The position numbers and the translations under genes were made by a program. Shown in pieces: positions 1 to 6,100 of a stretch of DNA of 11,342 nucleotides; within the stretch, counting starts at the first letter, position 1, and every line of letters starts with the position of its first letter. The stretch spans positions 1 through 11,342 of the forward strand of contig JAQUNE010000035.1 of NCBI GenBank assembly GCA_028717765.1, read 5' to 3'. This DNA is from Candidatus Omnitrophota bacterium (lineage in GTDB: Bacteria; Omnitrophota; Koll11; Gygaellales; Profunditerraquicolaceae). The notes beneath the pieces are model-generated. The model saw only the letters and a program-made list of their open reading frames with translations, made no database searches and was not told the DNA's origin.

Positions 1-166
1 ATGCGTGCAGCCCCTGATAAAGTAAGATAATCTCTAAAAAACTCTTGGCAGCAGGATCCTTTTTCTGCGCCTGCCTGATCTCATTAAAGAAAAATATAGA
101 AATAATGGCCGTCTTTAATGCGGATATCACTACTAAAATAAGTAAGATTAAGAAAAGAATATGCAT
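1..166 (-). CDS. cysE: Serine O-acetyltransferase (CysE/EpsC type), N-terminal part only, with an added hydrophobic N-terminus
   Basis: The gene runs off the window edge, so only 55 codons are visible. Residues 36-55 (KKDPAAKSFLEIILLYQGLHA region) match the opening of short serine acetyltransferases, which typically read D-P-A-A-R-S-x-x-E-V-x-L-x-Y-x-G-L-H-A. The family transfers acetyl from acetyl-CoA to serine, the first step of cysteine synthesis. The catalytic left-handed beta-helix lies outside the window. Residues 1-27 are almost entirely hydrophobic and look like a membrane segment, which is unusual because these enzymes are normally soluble. The ATG is supported by a good Shine-Dalgarno sequence (AAAAGGAG) six bases upstream, and the next in-frame candidate, a GTG at codon 13, has none. 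The start lies 3 nt after the ispF stop. Position after ispDF agrees with cysE placement in Firmicutes. Family assignment rests on about 20 residues. Confidence 0.78.
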   Translation of the reverse strand, partial: MHILFLILLILVVISALKTAIISIFFFNEIRQAQKKDPAAKSFLEIILLYQGLHA

Positions 167-169
167 TTT

Positions 170-649
170 CTACTCCTTTTCAATTAACGCCACTGCGTAG
201 CAGGCAATTGCCTGGCCTTGGCCAATAGCATCCAATCCTTCATTGGTCTTGGCCTTGAGGCTGATTTTTTCTTCATTAATTTTTAACAACTGAGAAATTT
301 TTTTTATGATTTTATTTCGCAATGGCAGAAGTTTAGGTTCTTCTGCGATAATCACGCTATCAATATTACCGATAAGAAAACCTTTTCCTTTAATTATCTC
401 GCAGGCCTCTTCTAGTAATTTAGTACTTGCGATATCGCGATACTTTGGATCAGTGTCAGGAAAATGTTCTCCGATATCGCCCTGGCCGCAAGCGCCCAGA
501 AGGGCATCGCAGATTGCATGCAAAAGCACATCAGCGTCAGAATGGCCCAATAATCCTTTATGATAAGGGATTTCCACCCCGCCAATAAATAATTTACGGC
601 CCTCAACTAAACGATGAATATCATACCCAATGCCTATGCGTTCTTCCAT
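170..649 (-). CDS. ispF: 2-C-methyl-D-erythritol 2,4-cyclodiphosphate synthase
   Basis: IspF cyclises CDP-methylerythritol 2-phosphate to methylerythritol cyclodiphosphate with release of CMP, the fifth step of the MEP isoprenoid pathway. The 159-residue length is normal for the family. The metal ligands are visible: D10 and H12 in GYDIH, and H44 in the HSDADVLLHAICDALLGA segment starting at residue 36. The flexible loop before the substrate pocket reads DIGEHFPDTDPKY (58-70), and the C-terminal KAKTNEGLDAIGQGQAIA block corresponds to the family's K-x-T-T-x-E-x-x-G signature. The start overlaps the end of ispD by 16 nt and has no clear Shine-Dalgarno site, so it is probably translated by coupling to ispD. 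Adjacent ispD and ispF, which are also found fused in some bacteria, support the call. The active enzyme is a cytoplasmic trimer in characterised members. Confidence 0.97.
   Translation of the reverse strand: MEERIGIGYDIHRLVEGRKLFIGGVEIPYHKGLLGHSDADVLLHAICDALLGACGQGDIGEHFPDTDPKYRDIASTKLLEEACEIIKGKGFLIGNIDSVIIAEEPKLLPLRNKIIKKISQLLKINEEKISLKAKTNEGLDAIGQGQAIACYAVALIEKE
173..180 (-). promoter_or_regulatory. Shine-Dalgarno site that fixes the cysE start
   Basis: The minus strand reads AAAAGGAG here, six bases before the ATG at 166-164. It lies inside the last codons of ispF, so initiation on cysE is probably coupled to ispF translation. It supports the upstream ATG and therefore inclusion of the hydrophobic segment in the protein. 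Confidence 0.75.
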
Positions 650-1326
650 AATTTTTTTGCTATTGCCTGCGCGATGATCAAATCCTCAGGTGTAGTGATC
701 TTTATATTATTATAAGTGCCAAGAACTATACTTACTTTCTTCCCTAATTTTTCAACAAGGCAGGCGTCGTCAGTAACTTTTTCTTTTCCAAATCGCGCAT
801 ATGCCTCTTGGATCAAACCTCTCTTAAAAACCTGCGGGGTCTGTATCTGCCAAAGATTTTCCCGCGCAATATTTTTTTCTACTAAAAATCGGCTGGTGGC
901 CTTTTTAACCGTATCCTTTACCGGCACACCTATAATTGCCGCGCCGCTTTTCTTCGCAGCAGTAACTACTGCGGAAATCATTCTATCTTCAATAAACGGC
1001 CTGGCTGCATCATGGATCAAAACTAAATCTGCTTTTTGAGATACTGCCTTTAAGCCGGCAGATACCGAATCCTGCCGCCTTAAGCCTCCTAAAACCAGGC
1101 GCGTTACTTTTTTGATGCGAAATGCTTTTATTACTTTAAGGATACTTTTGCGGTTAAGTGTATTTACTACGACAATGATCTCTTTAATTTCGGGATGCCT
1201 GTCTAGTACGCAGAGACTACGGATAATTACCGGAACAGCGCCTAATTTCACCAGTGGCTTAGGGATTCTCGATTTGAATCTGACTCCCTTGCCCGCTGCC
1301 ACTACAATTGCTGCCGCATAACTCAT
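634..1326 (-). CDS. ispD: 2-C-methyl-D-erythritol 4-phosphate cytidylyltransferase
   Basis: IspD joins CTP and methylerythritol 4-phosphate to give CDP-methylerythritol, the third MEP step. With the start chosen here it has 230 residues, a usual length. The nucleotidyltransferase signature AAGKGVRF (10-17) is followed by IPKPLVKLG (21-29) carrying the conserved lysine K23. Further motifs are RRQDSVSAGL (83-92), HDAARPF (105-111), QTPQVFKRG (162-170), TDDACLVE (185-192) and NIKITTPEDL (207-216). An ATG five codons further upstream (1341-1339) is in frame, but family members begin directly with the short leader before A-A-I-V-x-A-A-G, so the second ATG is preferred. Neither ATG has a recognisable Shine-Dalgarno site, and both sit in hairpins. 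A structured 217-nt stretch separates it from the PIN-TRAM gene, so ispD may head its own transcription or processing unit with ispF and cysE. Confidence 0.96.
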   Translation of the reverse strand: MSYAAAIVVAAGKGVRFKSRIPKPLVKLGAVPVIIRSLCVLDRHPEIKEIIVVVNTLNRKSILKVIKAFRIKKVTRLVLGGLRRQDSVSAGLKAVSQKADLVLIHDAARPFIEDRMISAVVTAAKKSGAAIIGVPVKDTVKKATSRFLVEKNIARENLWQIQTPQVFKRGLIQEAYARFGKEKVTDDACLVEKLGKKVSIVLGTYNNIKITTPEDLIIAQAIAKKLWKNA

Positions 1327-1336
1327 TTTTAATGAG
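1322..1336 (-). promoter_or_regulatory. Small hairpin containing the ispD start codon
   Basis: The minus-strand RNA can fold CTCATT-AAA-AATGAG, a perfect 6-bp stem closed by three bases. The ATG of the preferred ispD start (1326-1324) is in the 3' arm. It abuts the larger hairpin at 1337-1377. Together with the missing Shine-Dalgarno site, this suggests that ispD initiation could be limited by RNA structure. The base pairing is seen in the sequence; the function is inferred. Confidence 0.4.
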
Positions 1337-1377
1337 CGCATAACTTACGAGTGCATAAGCACGAGTAAGTTATAGCG
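1337..1377 (-). repeat. Hairpin 3 of the pre-ispD region
   Basis: Inverted repeat. The arms ATAACTTAC (1340-1348) and GTAAGTTAT (1365-1373) pair perfectly. A 2x2 mismatch (1349-1350 against 1363-1364) follows, then GTGC/GCAC (1351-1354, 1359-1362) around the loop ATAA. Outside, CGC (1337-1339) pairs with GCG (1375-1377) past one bulged base. It overlaps the upstream in-frame ATG of ispD (1341-1339). No U-rich tract follows on the minus strand, so it does not look like a standard terminator. Confidence 0.6.
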
Positions 1378-1412
1378 ATCGTTATTAATTACTATCCGCG
1401 TGCGCGAATTAA

Positions 1413-1477
1413 ATCCCGCACCTTCTTGAGATATTCAAAATCATTCCAAAATCTTTGATAAAGAGAAGGTGCGGGAT
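1413..1477 (-). repeat. Hairpin 2 of the pre-ispD region: 14-bp perfect inverted repeat
   Basis: ATCCCGCACCTTCT (1413-1426) and AGAAGGTGCGGGAT (1464-1477) are exact reverse complements, separated by a 37-nt AT-rich loop. A perfect 14-bp inverted repeat at this distance is unlikely by chance in a window this size. On the minus strand it is followed by TTTAATTCGCGC rather than a run of U, so a rho-independent terminator is not supported. It could be an RNA processing or stabilising stem, or part of a dispersed palindromic repeat. Confidence 0.65.
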
Positions 1478-1483
1478 AAGTTC

Positions 1484-1539
1484 GGACAGACAAGTTATGT
1501 CGCTTAGCTTATTAATAGCTAGCTCCATAACTTGTGTCC
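1484..1539 (-). repeat. Hairpin 1 of the pre-ispD region, directly after the PIN-TRAM stop codon
   Basis: GGAC (1484-1487) pairs with GTCC (1536-1539). After a 2-nt bulge, ACAAGTTATG (1490-1499) pairs with CATAACTTGT (1526-1535). Further in, GC/GC (1502-1503, 1522-1523) and TAGCT/AGCTA (1505-1509, 1517-1521) can pair around the loop TATTAAT. It begins four bases after the stop codon of the PIN-TRAM gene. A hairpin right after a stop codon suggests a 3'-end or processing role, but no U tract follows on the minus strand. The arm core AAGTTAT is shared with hairpin 3. Confidence 0.6.
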
Positions 1540-1543
1540 TCAC

Positions 1544-2524
1544 TTATTTTTCTAATTTGGTAAAGATCATCCTGCCAGCCTGTGTCTGTAAAACTGAGGT
1601 TACGGTTACCTTTACCTCCTGGCCGAGCAGCCTACGCGCATCTTCCACTACCACCATCGTACCGTCATCTAAATAACCGACTGCCTGATTATGTTCTTTG
1701 CCTTCCTTGATCAATTTAATCTGCATCTCTTCACCGGGGAAAACTACCGGCTTTAGGGCATTTGCCAATTCATTGATATTTAAAATTTTTACACCCTGAA
1801 GGCTGGCCACACGGTTGAGATTAAAATCCACGGTAAGCACCTTGGCATTTAGGAGCTTACCTAATTTCACCAATTTCGCGTCTACCTCATGAATTTCAGG
1901 AAATTCCTCTTCGTTCAAGGTGATCCCCTGCTGTCCGGATTCCTTTTGGATTGCGTGTAATATTTCTAGGCCTCTGCGGCCACGTTGGCGCTTAATCGGA
2001 TCCGTAGAGTCGGCGATCTGTTGCAATTCTTTTAAAACAAATTTCGGAATGACAATTTTTCCCTCAAGAAATTTTGTCTTCATAATATCAAGGATCCTGC
2101 CGTCAATAATTACACTGGTATCAAGTAAAACAATTTCTTCGACCTGGTCCTGGCGCCGCAGCCGCACATAGGGAATAATCACGTTAAATTCATCTTTTCC
2201 GCGTAAACCTATGGACATCCCTAAATAACAAAAGATCATCGTGAGAATCACTTTGATTAAAGAAACACTCGCCTGAGAAAGAGGCGCAATAGTAAAAGCA
2301 TCGGAAACCAGCTTTGCCATAATTAAACCCAGGATCAAACCAAATACGGCGCTGGAAAGCCCGCGCACAGAAACCTTACGCATGCCAATTTCCAAGAGAA
2401 TAATAAAAGCTGCGATAATCGCGCCAACAAAAGCGCCAAAAAAATATTCCTTCTGTCCTGCTGTCTGATATCCGACAATCGCACTAAAAATAATAAAAAG
2501 AATCCGTAATAACAGTAAATTCAT
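1544..2524 (-). CDS. Membrane-anchored PIN and TRAM domain protein (YacL type)
   Basis: 326 residues in three parts. Residues 1-105 hold about four hydrophobic segments (roughly 3-21, 26-46, 56-75, 85-105), which anchor the protein in the inner membrane. Residues 131-250 form a PIN nuclease domain with the acidic residues expected for metal binding: D135 in [11 protein letters not shown]141, E166, D215 and D233 in TVDFNLNR. Residues 261-326 form a TRAM domain, a small RNA-binding beta barrel. PIN domains generally act as metal-dependent ribonucleases, but the substrate of YacL-type proteins is not known to me. Length and architecture match Bacillus YacL. The start lies 2 nt after the radA stop and has a strong Shine-Dalgarno site (AGGAGGT) within the end of radA. 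In Firmicutes yacL also sits near radA and upstream of ispD, but with disA between radA and yacL. No disA is present here. Confidence 0.93.
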   Translation of the reverse strand: MNLLLLRILFIIFSAIVGYQTAGQKEYFFGAFVGAIIAAFIILLEIGMRKVSVRGLSSAVFGLILGLIMAKLVSDAFTIAPLSQASVSLIKVILTMIFCYLGMSIGLRGKDEFNVIIPYVRLRRQDQVEEIVLLDTSVIIDGRILDIMKTKFLEGKIVIPKFVLKELQQIADSTDPIKRQRGRRGLEILHAIQKESGQQGITLNEEEFPEIHEVDAKLVKLGKLLNAKVLTVDFNLNRVASLQGVKILNINELANALKPVVFPGEEMQIKLIKEGKEHNQAVGYLDDGTMVVVEDARRLLGQEVKVTVTSVLQTQAGRMIFTKLEK

Positions 2525-2526
2525 TT

Positions 2527-3906
2527 TTACCTCCTACTGAGTAAAGCTATATCCAGGGCCTCTTTTAATGTAGAAACCGGAATTAATTCAATTGCCCCTT
2601 TTTTAAGATGTAGATTACGGTGATTATTTTTTGGCAAAATACAATGTTTAAATCCTAATTTTTCAGCTTCATTAATGCGCGTAACTGCCTGTGAAATACT
2701 TCTTACCTCTGCGGCTAATCCAAGTTCACCTAAAAAAACCGTATCCGCAATCACCATATGCTCCTGATGCGCCGAGGCAATTGCCACGGCTACAGCCAGA
2801 TCCGCAGCAGGATCCTCTACCTTGATACCGCCTGCCACATTTACAAAAATATCTTCTAATTCTAGATGTAGCCCGATTCTTTTTTCTAAAACCGCAATCA
2901 ACAGGCTTAAGCGGTTAAAATCAAATCCTTGGGCCCTGCGCCCGGCATAGCCAAAACTAGATTTACTTACCAGTGCCTGGATCTCAACTAATAAAGGCCG
3001 TGTCCCCTCTAAAACACAAGTCACGACAGACCCGGAAACGTCTTTGGGCCTTTCCGATAAAAAAATCTGCGAAGGATTTTTTACCTCTATTAATCCTGCA
3101 CTCGACATTTCAAAAACGCCGATTTCATTTGTTGAGCCGAATCTATTTTTCACCGCGCGTAAAATCCTATAAAGCGCAAACCTATCGCCTTCAAAATAAA
3201 GTACGGTGTCAACAATATGCTCTAACACCCGCGGGCCGGCAAGCGTACCTTCTTTTGTCACATGCCCGATAATAAAAATTGAAGTGGCTGTAGTCTTGGC
3301 TAATTGCGTCAATATTCCGGCACATTCCCTCACCTGGCTGACACTGCCAGGAGAAGAACTGATCGAAGGCTCAAAAATTACCTGAATTGAATCAATAATT
3401 ACTACCGAGGGCTTAATCTTCTTTATATATTCAATAATTAGAGAGAGGTCTGTTTGATTTACAATATAAAGATTACTCTGGCTTCCCGCATCTTGCAGAC
3501 GCTTTGCCCTTAACTTGGTCTGGGCGACTGATTCTTCTCCGCTCACATAAAGCACGGTGTGCCCCTGCTTACTAAGTTGATTGGAAACCTGTAACGAAAC
3601 CGTAGATTTTCCGATCCCCGGATCCCCGCCGATTAAAACCACTGACCCAGGAACTATCCCGCCACCTAAAACCCGGTCTAATTCCCCTATCGCGGTGACC
3701 ATCCGGCTATCTTCTTTAACCTCGATATCTTTTAATAATACCGGTTCATCTTTATATAAAGCAGTACGCTCTTTTGCCTTGCCGGAGGGCACACTGTAAT
3801 CTTCTTCTACAAAAGAATTCCAATTATTGCAGTCCGGGCACCTTCCCAGCCACTTTGGTGACTGGAATCCGCAGTTTTGACAACTAAATATCGTCTTTGT
3901 TTTCAC
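2527..3906 (-). CDS. radA: DNA repair ATPase RadA (Sms)
   Basis: RadA is a RecA-like ATPase that promotes branch migration and processing of recombination intermediates. The order of domains is complete over 459 residues, the usual length. An N-terminal C4 zinc finger (C9, C12, C23, C26, around SPKWLGRC) comes first. The RecA-like core has Walker [11 protein letters not shown] (93-102), Walker B VVIIDSIQ (168-175) and the RadA-specific KNRFG motif (253-257). A C-terminal Lon-protease-like domain contains DPAADLAVA (365-373), where the proteolytic serine of Lon is absent, as is normal in RadA. The start codon is GTG, overlapping the mlaD stop as GTGA, so translation is probably coupled to mlaD. 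The start is supported by the zinc finger lying eight residues in. Its usual neighbours are clpC upstream and disA downstream. Here mlaD precedes it and the PIN-TRAM gene follows after 2 nt. Confidence 0.97.
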   Translation of the reverse strand: MKTKTIFSCQNCGFQSPKWLGRCPDCNNWNSFVEEDYSVPSGKAKERTALYKDEPVLLKDIEVKEDSRMVTAIGELDRVLGGGIVPGSVVLIGGDPGIGKSTVSLQVSNQLSKQGHTVLYVSGEESVAQTKLRAKRLQDAGSQSNLYIVNQTDLSLIIEYIKKIKPSVVIIDSIQVIFEPSISSSPGSVSQVRECAGILTQLAKTTATSIFIIGHVTKEGTLAGPRVLEHIVDTVLYFEGDRFALYRILRAVKNRFGSTNEIGVFEMSSAGLIEVKNPSQIFLSERPKDVSGSVVTCVLEGTRPLLVEIQALVSKSSFGYAGRRAQGFDFNRLSLLIAVLEKRIGLHLELEDIFVNVAGGIKVEDPAADLAVAVAIASAHQEHMVIADTVFLGELGLAAEVRSISQAVTRINEAEKLGFKHCILPKNNHRNLHLKKGAIELIPVSTLKEALDIALLSRR

Positions 3907-4517
3907 TTCTTCTCTTTAGTCTTAAAGAATAGCTTCCAAGGATTATTCTTGATATCTTCGGTAAATGCTTCCAAATTATTGTATAGCCTATCATCACGTA
4001 ATAATTTTCCCAGATTACCCTCTCCTTTATCCATGGCCGTAATCACTGCGCCAAGGCTATCAAAAATTCCTTTGGCCTGGCGGAAGACCTCGTGCATCGG
4101 TATTGGATCAACCCCCACTAATGAATCATTGGGAGCCATACATCTCGTATAATCTTTACCCGGCATGATCTCTAAGTATTTCTCTCCCAGGAGCCCCAAT
4201 GTATTTACCCAAACAGTAGAATCATTAGGGATGCGCACGTGGTTTCTTAACCAACACTCTAGGCGTACCGAAGTTTTCTGCTCCTCAGGAATAAACCTAA
4301 TCTTGATCTTCTTGATCTCGCCCACGTCCACTCCGGCAAACCTGATCGGAGCACCCACTTTTACGCCGTTCACAAAATTAAAAATAAAATTCACTTTATA
4401 ACCCGATGACCAGGTTCTAAATTTACCTATCGATAAAACGAAGATCGCTAAGATTATAATGCCGACGAAAACAAAAATACCCACTTTGAGCTCTAATTTC
4501 GTTTTACCAAAAATCAT
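3903..4517 (-). CDS. mlaD: MCE-domain substrate-binding protein of an Mla lipid transport system
   Basis: MlaD-type proteins are anchored in the inner membrane. They form a periplasmic ring that passes phospholipid between the MlaFE transporter and a soluble carrier. The 204 residues show one N-terminal membrane helix (about 12-32) and then an MCE domain of about 80 residues. It is recognisable from YKVNFIFNFVNGVKVGAPIRF (40-60), AGVDVGEIKKIKI (61-73) and LGLLGEKYLEIMPG (107-120). A C-terminal helical tail contains GNLGKLLRDDRLYNNL and ends with NPWKLFFK, a common ending in this family. A Shine-Dalgarno sequence (GGAGG) precedes the ATG. The gene lies 21 nt after mlaF and overlaps radA by 4 nt. 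A single MCE domain fits MlaD rather than the long PqiB or YebT types. No mlaC or mlaB gene is in the window. Confidence 0.93.
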   Translation of the reverse strand: MIFGKTKLELKVGIFVFVGIIILAIFVLSIGKFRTWSSGYKVNFIFNFVNGVKVGAPIRFAGVDVGEIKKIKIRFIPEEQKTSVRLECWLRNHVRIPNDSTVWVNTLGLLGEKYLEIMPGKDYTRCMAPNDSLVGVDPIPMHEVFRQAKGIFDSLGAVITAMDKGEGNLGKLLRDDRLYNNLEAFTEDIKNNPWKLFFKTKEKK

Positions 4518-4538
4518 CTTTTGCCTCCGGTTTTTTTA

Positions 4539-5312
4539 TTAAGGTATAAGTTTAGCGCTTGCCTCCAGGGTCTCTGTAATCGGCCCCGTAGCTAAGCCAT
4601 TAATAAACTGGTGCACCACAGGATGCTCTGAATTCTGGATTTCCTCGGATGAACCTTCAGCGATGATTTTACCCTGATACATCATCGCGATCCTGTCCGC
4701 CACTTTATAAGCACTCTTCATATCATGCGTGACCACAATCGAGGTAACTTTTAATTTATCGTGCAAATTGCGGATCAATTCATTAATACTATCCGCGGTA
4801 ATCGGATCTACTCCGGTAGTCGGTTCATCATAAAGAATAATTTCCGGCTTAATACATAATGCCCTGGCGAGAGAAACGCGCTTTTTCATCCCTCCGCTTA
4901 ACTCCGAAGGCATTAAATTCATAATCCCGCATAAGCCAACCAGGCAAAGGCACTCTTCAATACGCTCCAACAATTCATGATGGCCGATATCGCTATGCTC
5001 AATTAAACCAAAACCCACATTTTCCCCGACAGTCATGGAATCAAAAAGAGCGCCACCCTGAAAGACATAGCCAATCTTCATGCGCAGCGCATTCATCTCT
5101 TTTTCTTTAAGTTTACCGACATCTTTGCCATCAAGGACAACATTTCCTTTATCCGCCCTTAATATGCCGATAATATGCTTTAAAAGCACGGACTTTCCGC
5201 AACCGGAACGGCCGATAATCACACAGGTTGACCCGGTATTAATCTTAAGGTTCAACCCGTCTAAAACTTTATGCTCTCCGAAAGATTTGTAAAGGTTGGT
5301 GATTTCTATCAT
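4539..5312 (-). CDS. mlaF: ABC transporter ATPase of the Mla lipid transport system
   Basis: MlaF powers phospholipid movement through MlaE by ATP hydrolysis on the cytoplasmic face. All ABC motifs are present in this 257-residue version: Walker A GRSGCGKS (34-41), the signature LSGGMKKRV (138-146) with the M-K-K-R variant typical of MCE-linked ATPases, Walker B IILYDEP (158-164), and the switch histidine in VTHDMKSA (H196). The chosen start (5312-5310) gives the standard opening M-I-E-I-T-N-L-Y-K-S-F. A longer in-frame version starting at 5354 would overlap mlaE by 40 nt and add a hydrophobic leader encoded by the end of mlaE, so it was rejected. The start is 2 nt after the mlaE stop and has no clear Shine-Dalgarno site, which suggests translational coupling with mlaE. 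Confidence 0.95.
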   Translation of the reverse strand: MIEITNLYKSFGEHKVLDGLNLKINTGSTCVIIGRSGCGKSVLLKHIIGILRADKGNVVLDGKDVGKLKEKEMNALRMKIGYVFQGGALFDSMTVGENVGFGLIEHSDIGHHELLERIEECLCLVGLCGIMNLMPSELSGGMKKRVSLARALCIKPEIILYDEPTTGVDPITADSINELIRNLHDKLKVTSIVVTHDMKSAYKVADRIAMMYQGKIIAEGSSEEIQNSEHPVVHQFINGLATGPITETLEASAKLIP

Positions 5313-5314
5313 TT

Positions 5315-6100
5315 TTAGGGAAAAATAAAATAAAATAAGGCGGTAAAGAAACAATCCGCCATAATAATCATGATAAAGGAAATTACTACAGAACGCGTGG
5401 TTGCCTGGCCGACCCCCTCCGCTCCTCCTTCGACATTAAAGCCTTCATAACAACTGACAAAAGCGATCACCATACCGAAGAATATGGTTTTAAAAAGGCC
5501 AGTAAATAAATCTTTGAAAAGTAAAGAATCAAAAGTTACCTGCAGGTACATGCTCGATGATATTCCTAATTTGTGAACGCAGATCAGATAACTTCCCAAA
5601 ATACCAACCATATCGGCGTATAATGTCAATAAAGGTAAAACTACGATCAATGATAAAAAGCGCGGCACTACCAGATATTTTATCGGATTAGTGCCAAATG
5701 CCTCGAGCGCGTCAATCTGCTCGGTAACCTGCATTGAGCCTAATTCCGCGGTGTTTGATGCGCCTACCCTGCCCGCAACGACCAGCGCGGTAATTACCGG
5801 GCCTAATTCCCTTACCAAAGAAAGTGCAACGAGGCTAGCAATATACATTTCCGAACCAATTCGTTGCATGAAATACGCGGTCTGCAGGGCAAAAATAAAA
5901 CCGATGAACAAAGCCACTAAAGAAACGATCGGTAGGCTGTCAAAACCTGCTTTTTTGATCTGCTCGACAACGCGGTCTTTTTTAAAGGGTGGCATAAATG
6001 AGAGGTAAAATGTCTGCAGACAGAGATTGCTCATCCCTCCCAAAAAGAAGAACATATTATGTACCTGCCTGCCGAAACTAATAAAGAATTTATGCGTCAT
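5315..6100 (-). CDS. mlaE: MlaE-type permease of the Mla lipid transport system
   Basis: The inner-membrane permease forms the lipid-binding core together with MlaF and MlaD. The 261-residue protein starts with an amphipathic or interfacial region (to about residue 50). Hydrophobic segments follow at roughly 55-75, 85-115, 143-175, 200-218 and 237-260. The family's most conserved stretch is present: LVRELGPVITALVVAGRVGA (95-114), then ELGSMQVTEQIDALEAFG (119-136) and NPIKYLVVPR (138-147). The ATG overlaps the clpC stop as ATGA and has no Shine-Dalgarno site, so it is probably read by ribosomes finishing clpC. Translational coupling of a lipid permease to the ClpC ATPase is unexpected functionally. 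It shows that mlaEFD is an integral part of this transcription unit. Confidence 0.95.
   Translation of the reverse strand: MTHKFFISFGRQVHNMFFFLGGMSNLCLQTFYLSFMPPFKKDRVVEQIKKAGFDSLPIVSLVALFIGFIFALQTAYFMQRIGSEMYIASLVALSLVRELGPVITALVVAGRVGASNTAELGSMQVTEQIDALEAFGTNPIKYLVVPRFLSLIVVLPLLTLYADMVGILGSYLICVHKLGISSSMYLQVTFDSLLFKDLFTGLFKTIFFGMVIAFVSCYEGFNVEGGAEGVGQATTRSVVISFIMIIMADCFFTALFYFIFP

Larger units (their letters stand above)
1327..1543. other. 217-nt non-coding stretch between the PIN-TRAM gene and ispD
   Basis: No gene is supported here. The stretch is largely occupied by three consecutive hairpins (1484-1539, 1413-1477, 1337-1377) and part of the small start-codon hairpin at 1322-1336. The octamer CATAACTT occurs at 1339-1346 and 1526-1533, its reverse complement AAGTTATG at 1492-1499, and AAGTTATA at 1367-1374. 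A minus-strand frame is open from 1508 to the TAG at 1394-1392 but lacks an ATG and a Shine-Dalgarno site. No tRNA, riboswitch or promoter hexamer pair could be recognised with confidence. Confidence 0.6.

Noticed and set aside
1340..1373. CIRCE-like operator (HrcA site)
   Set aside because: The GAGTGC and GCAC pieces resemble CIRCE halves, but they are in the wrong order and spacing for TTAGCACTC-N9-GAGTGCTAA.
1413..1477. Rho-independent terminator
   Set aside because: The stem is strong, but the loop is 37 nt and no run of U follows on either strand.
5313..5354. Longer mlaF version starting 14 codons upstream
   Set aside because: It would overlap mlaE by 40 nt and adds a hydrophobic leader not found in MlaF proteins. 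The ATG at 5312-5310 gives the family's normal opening.
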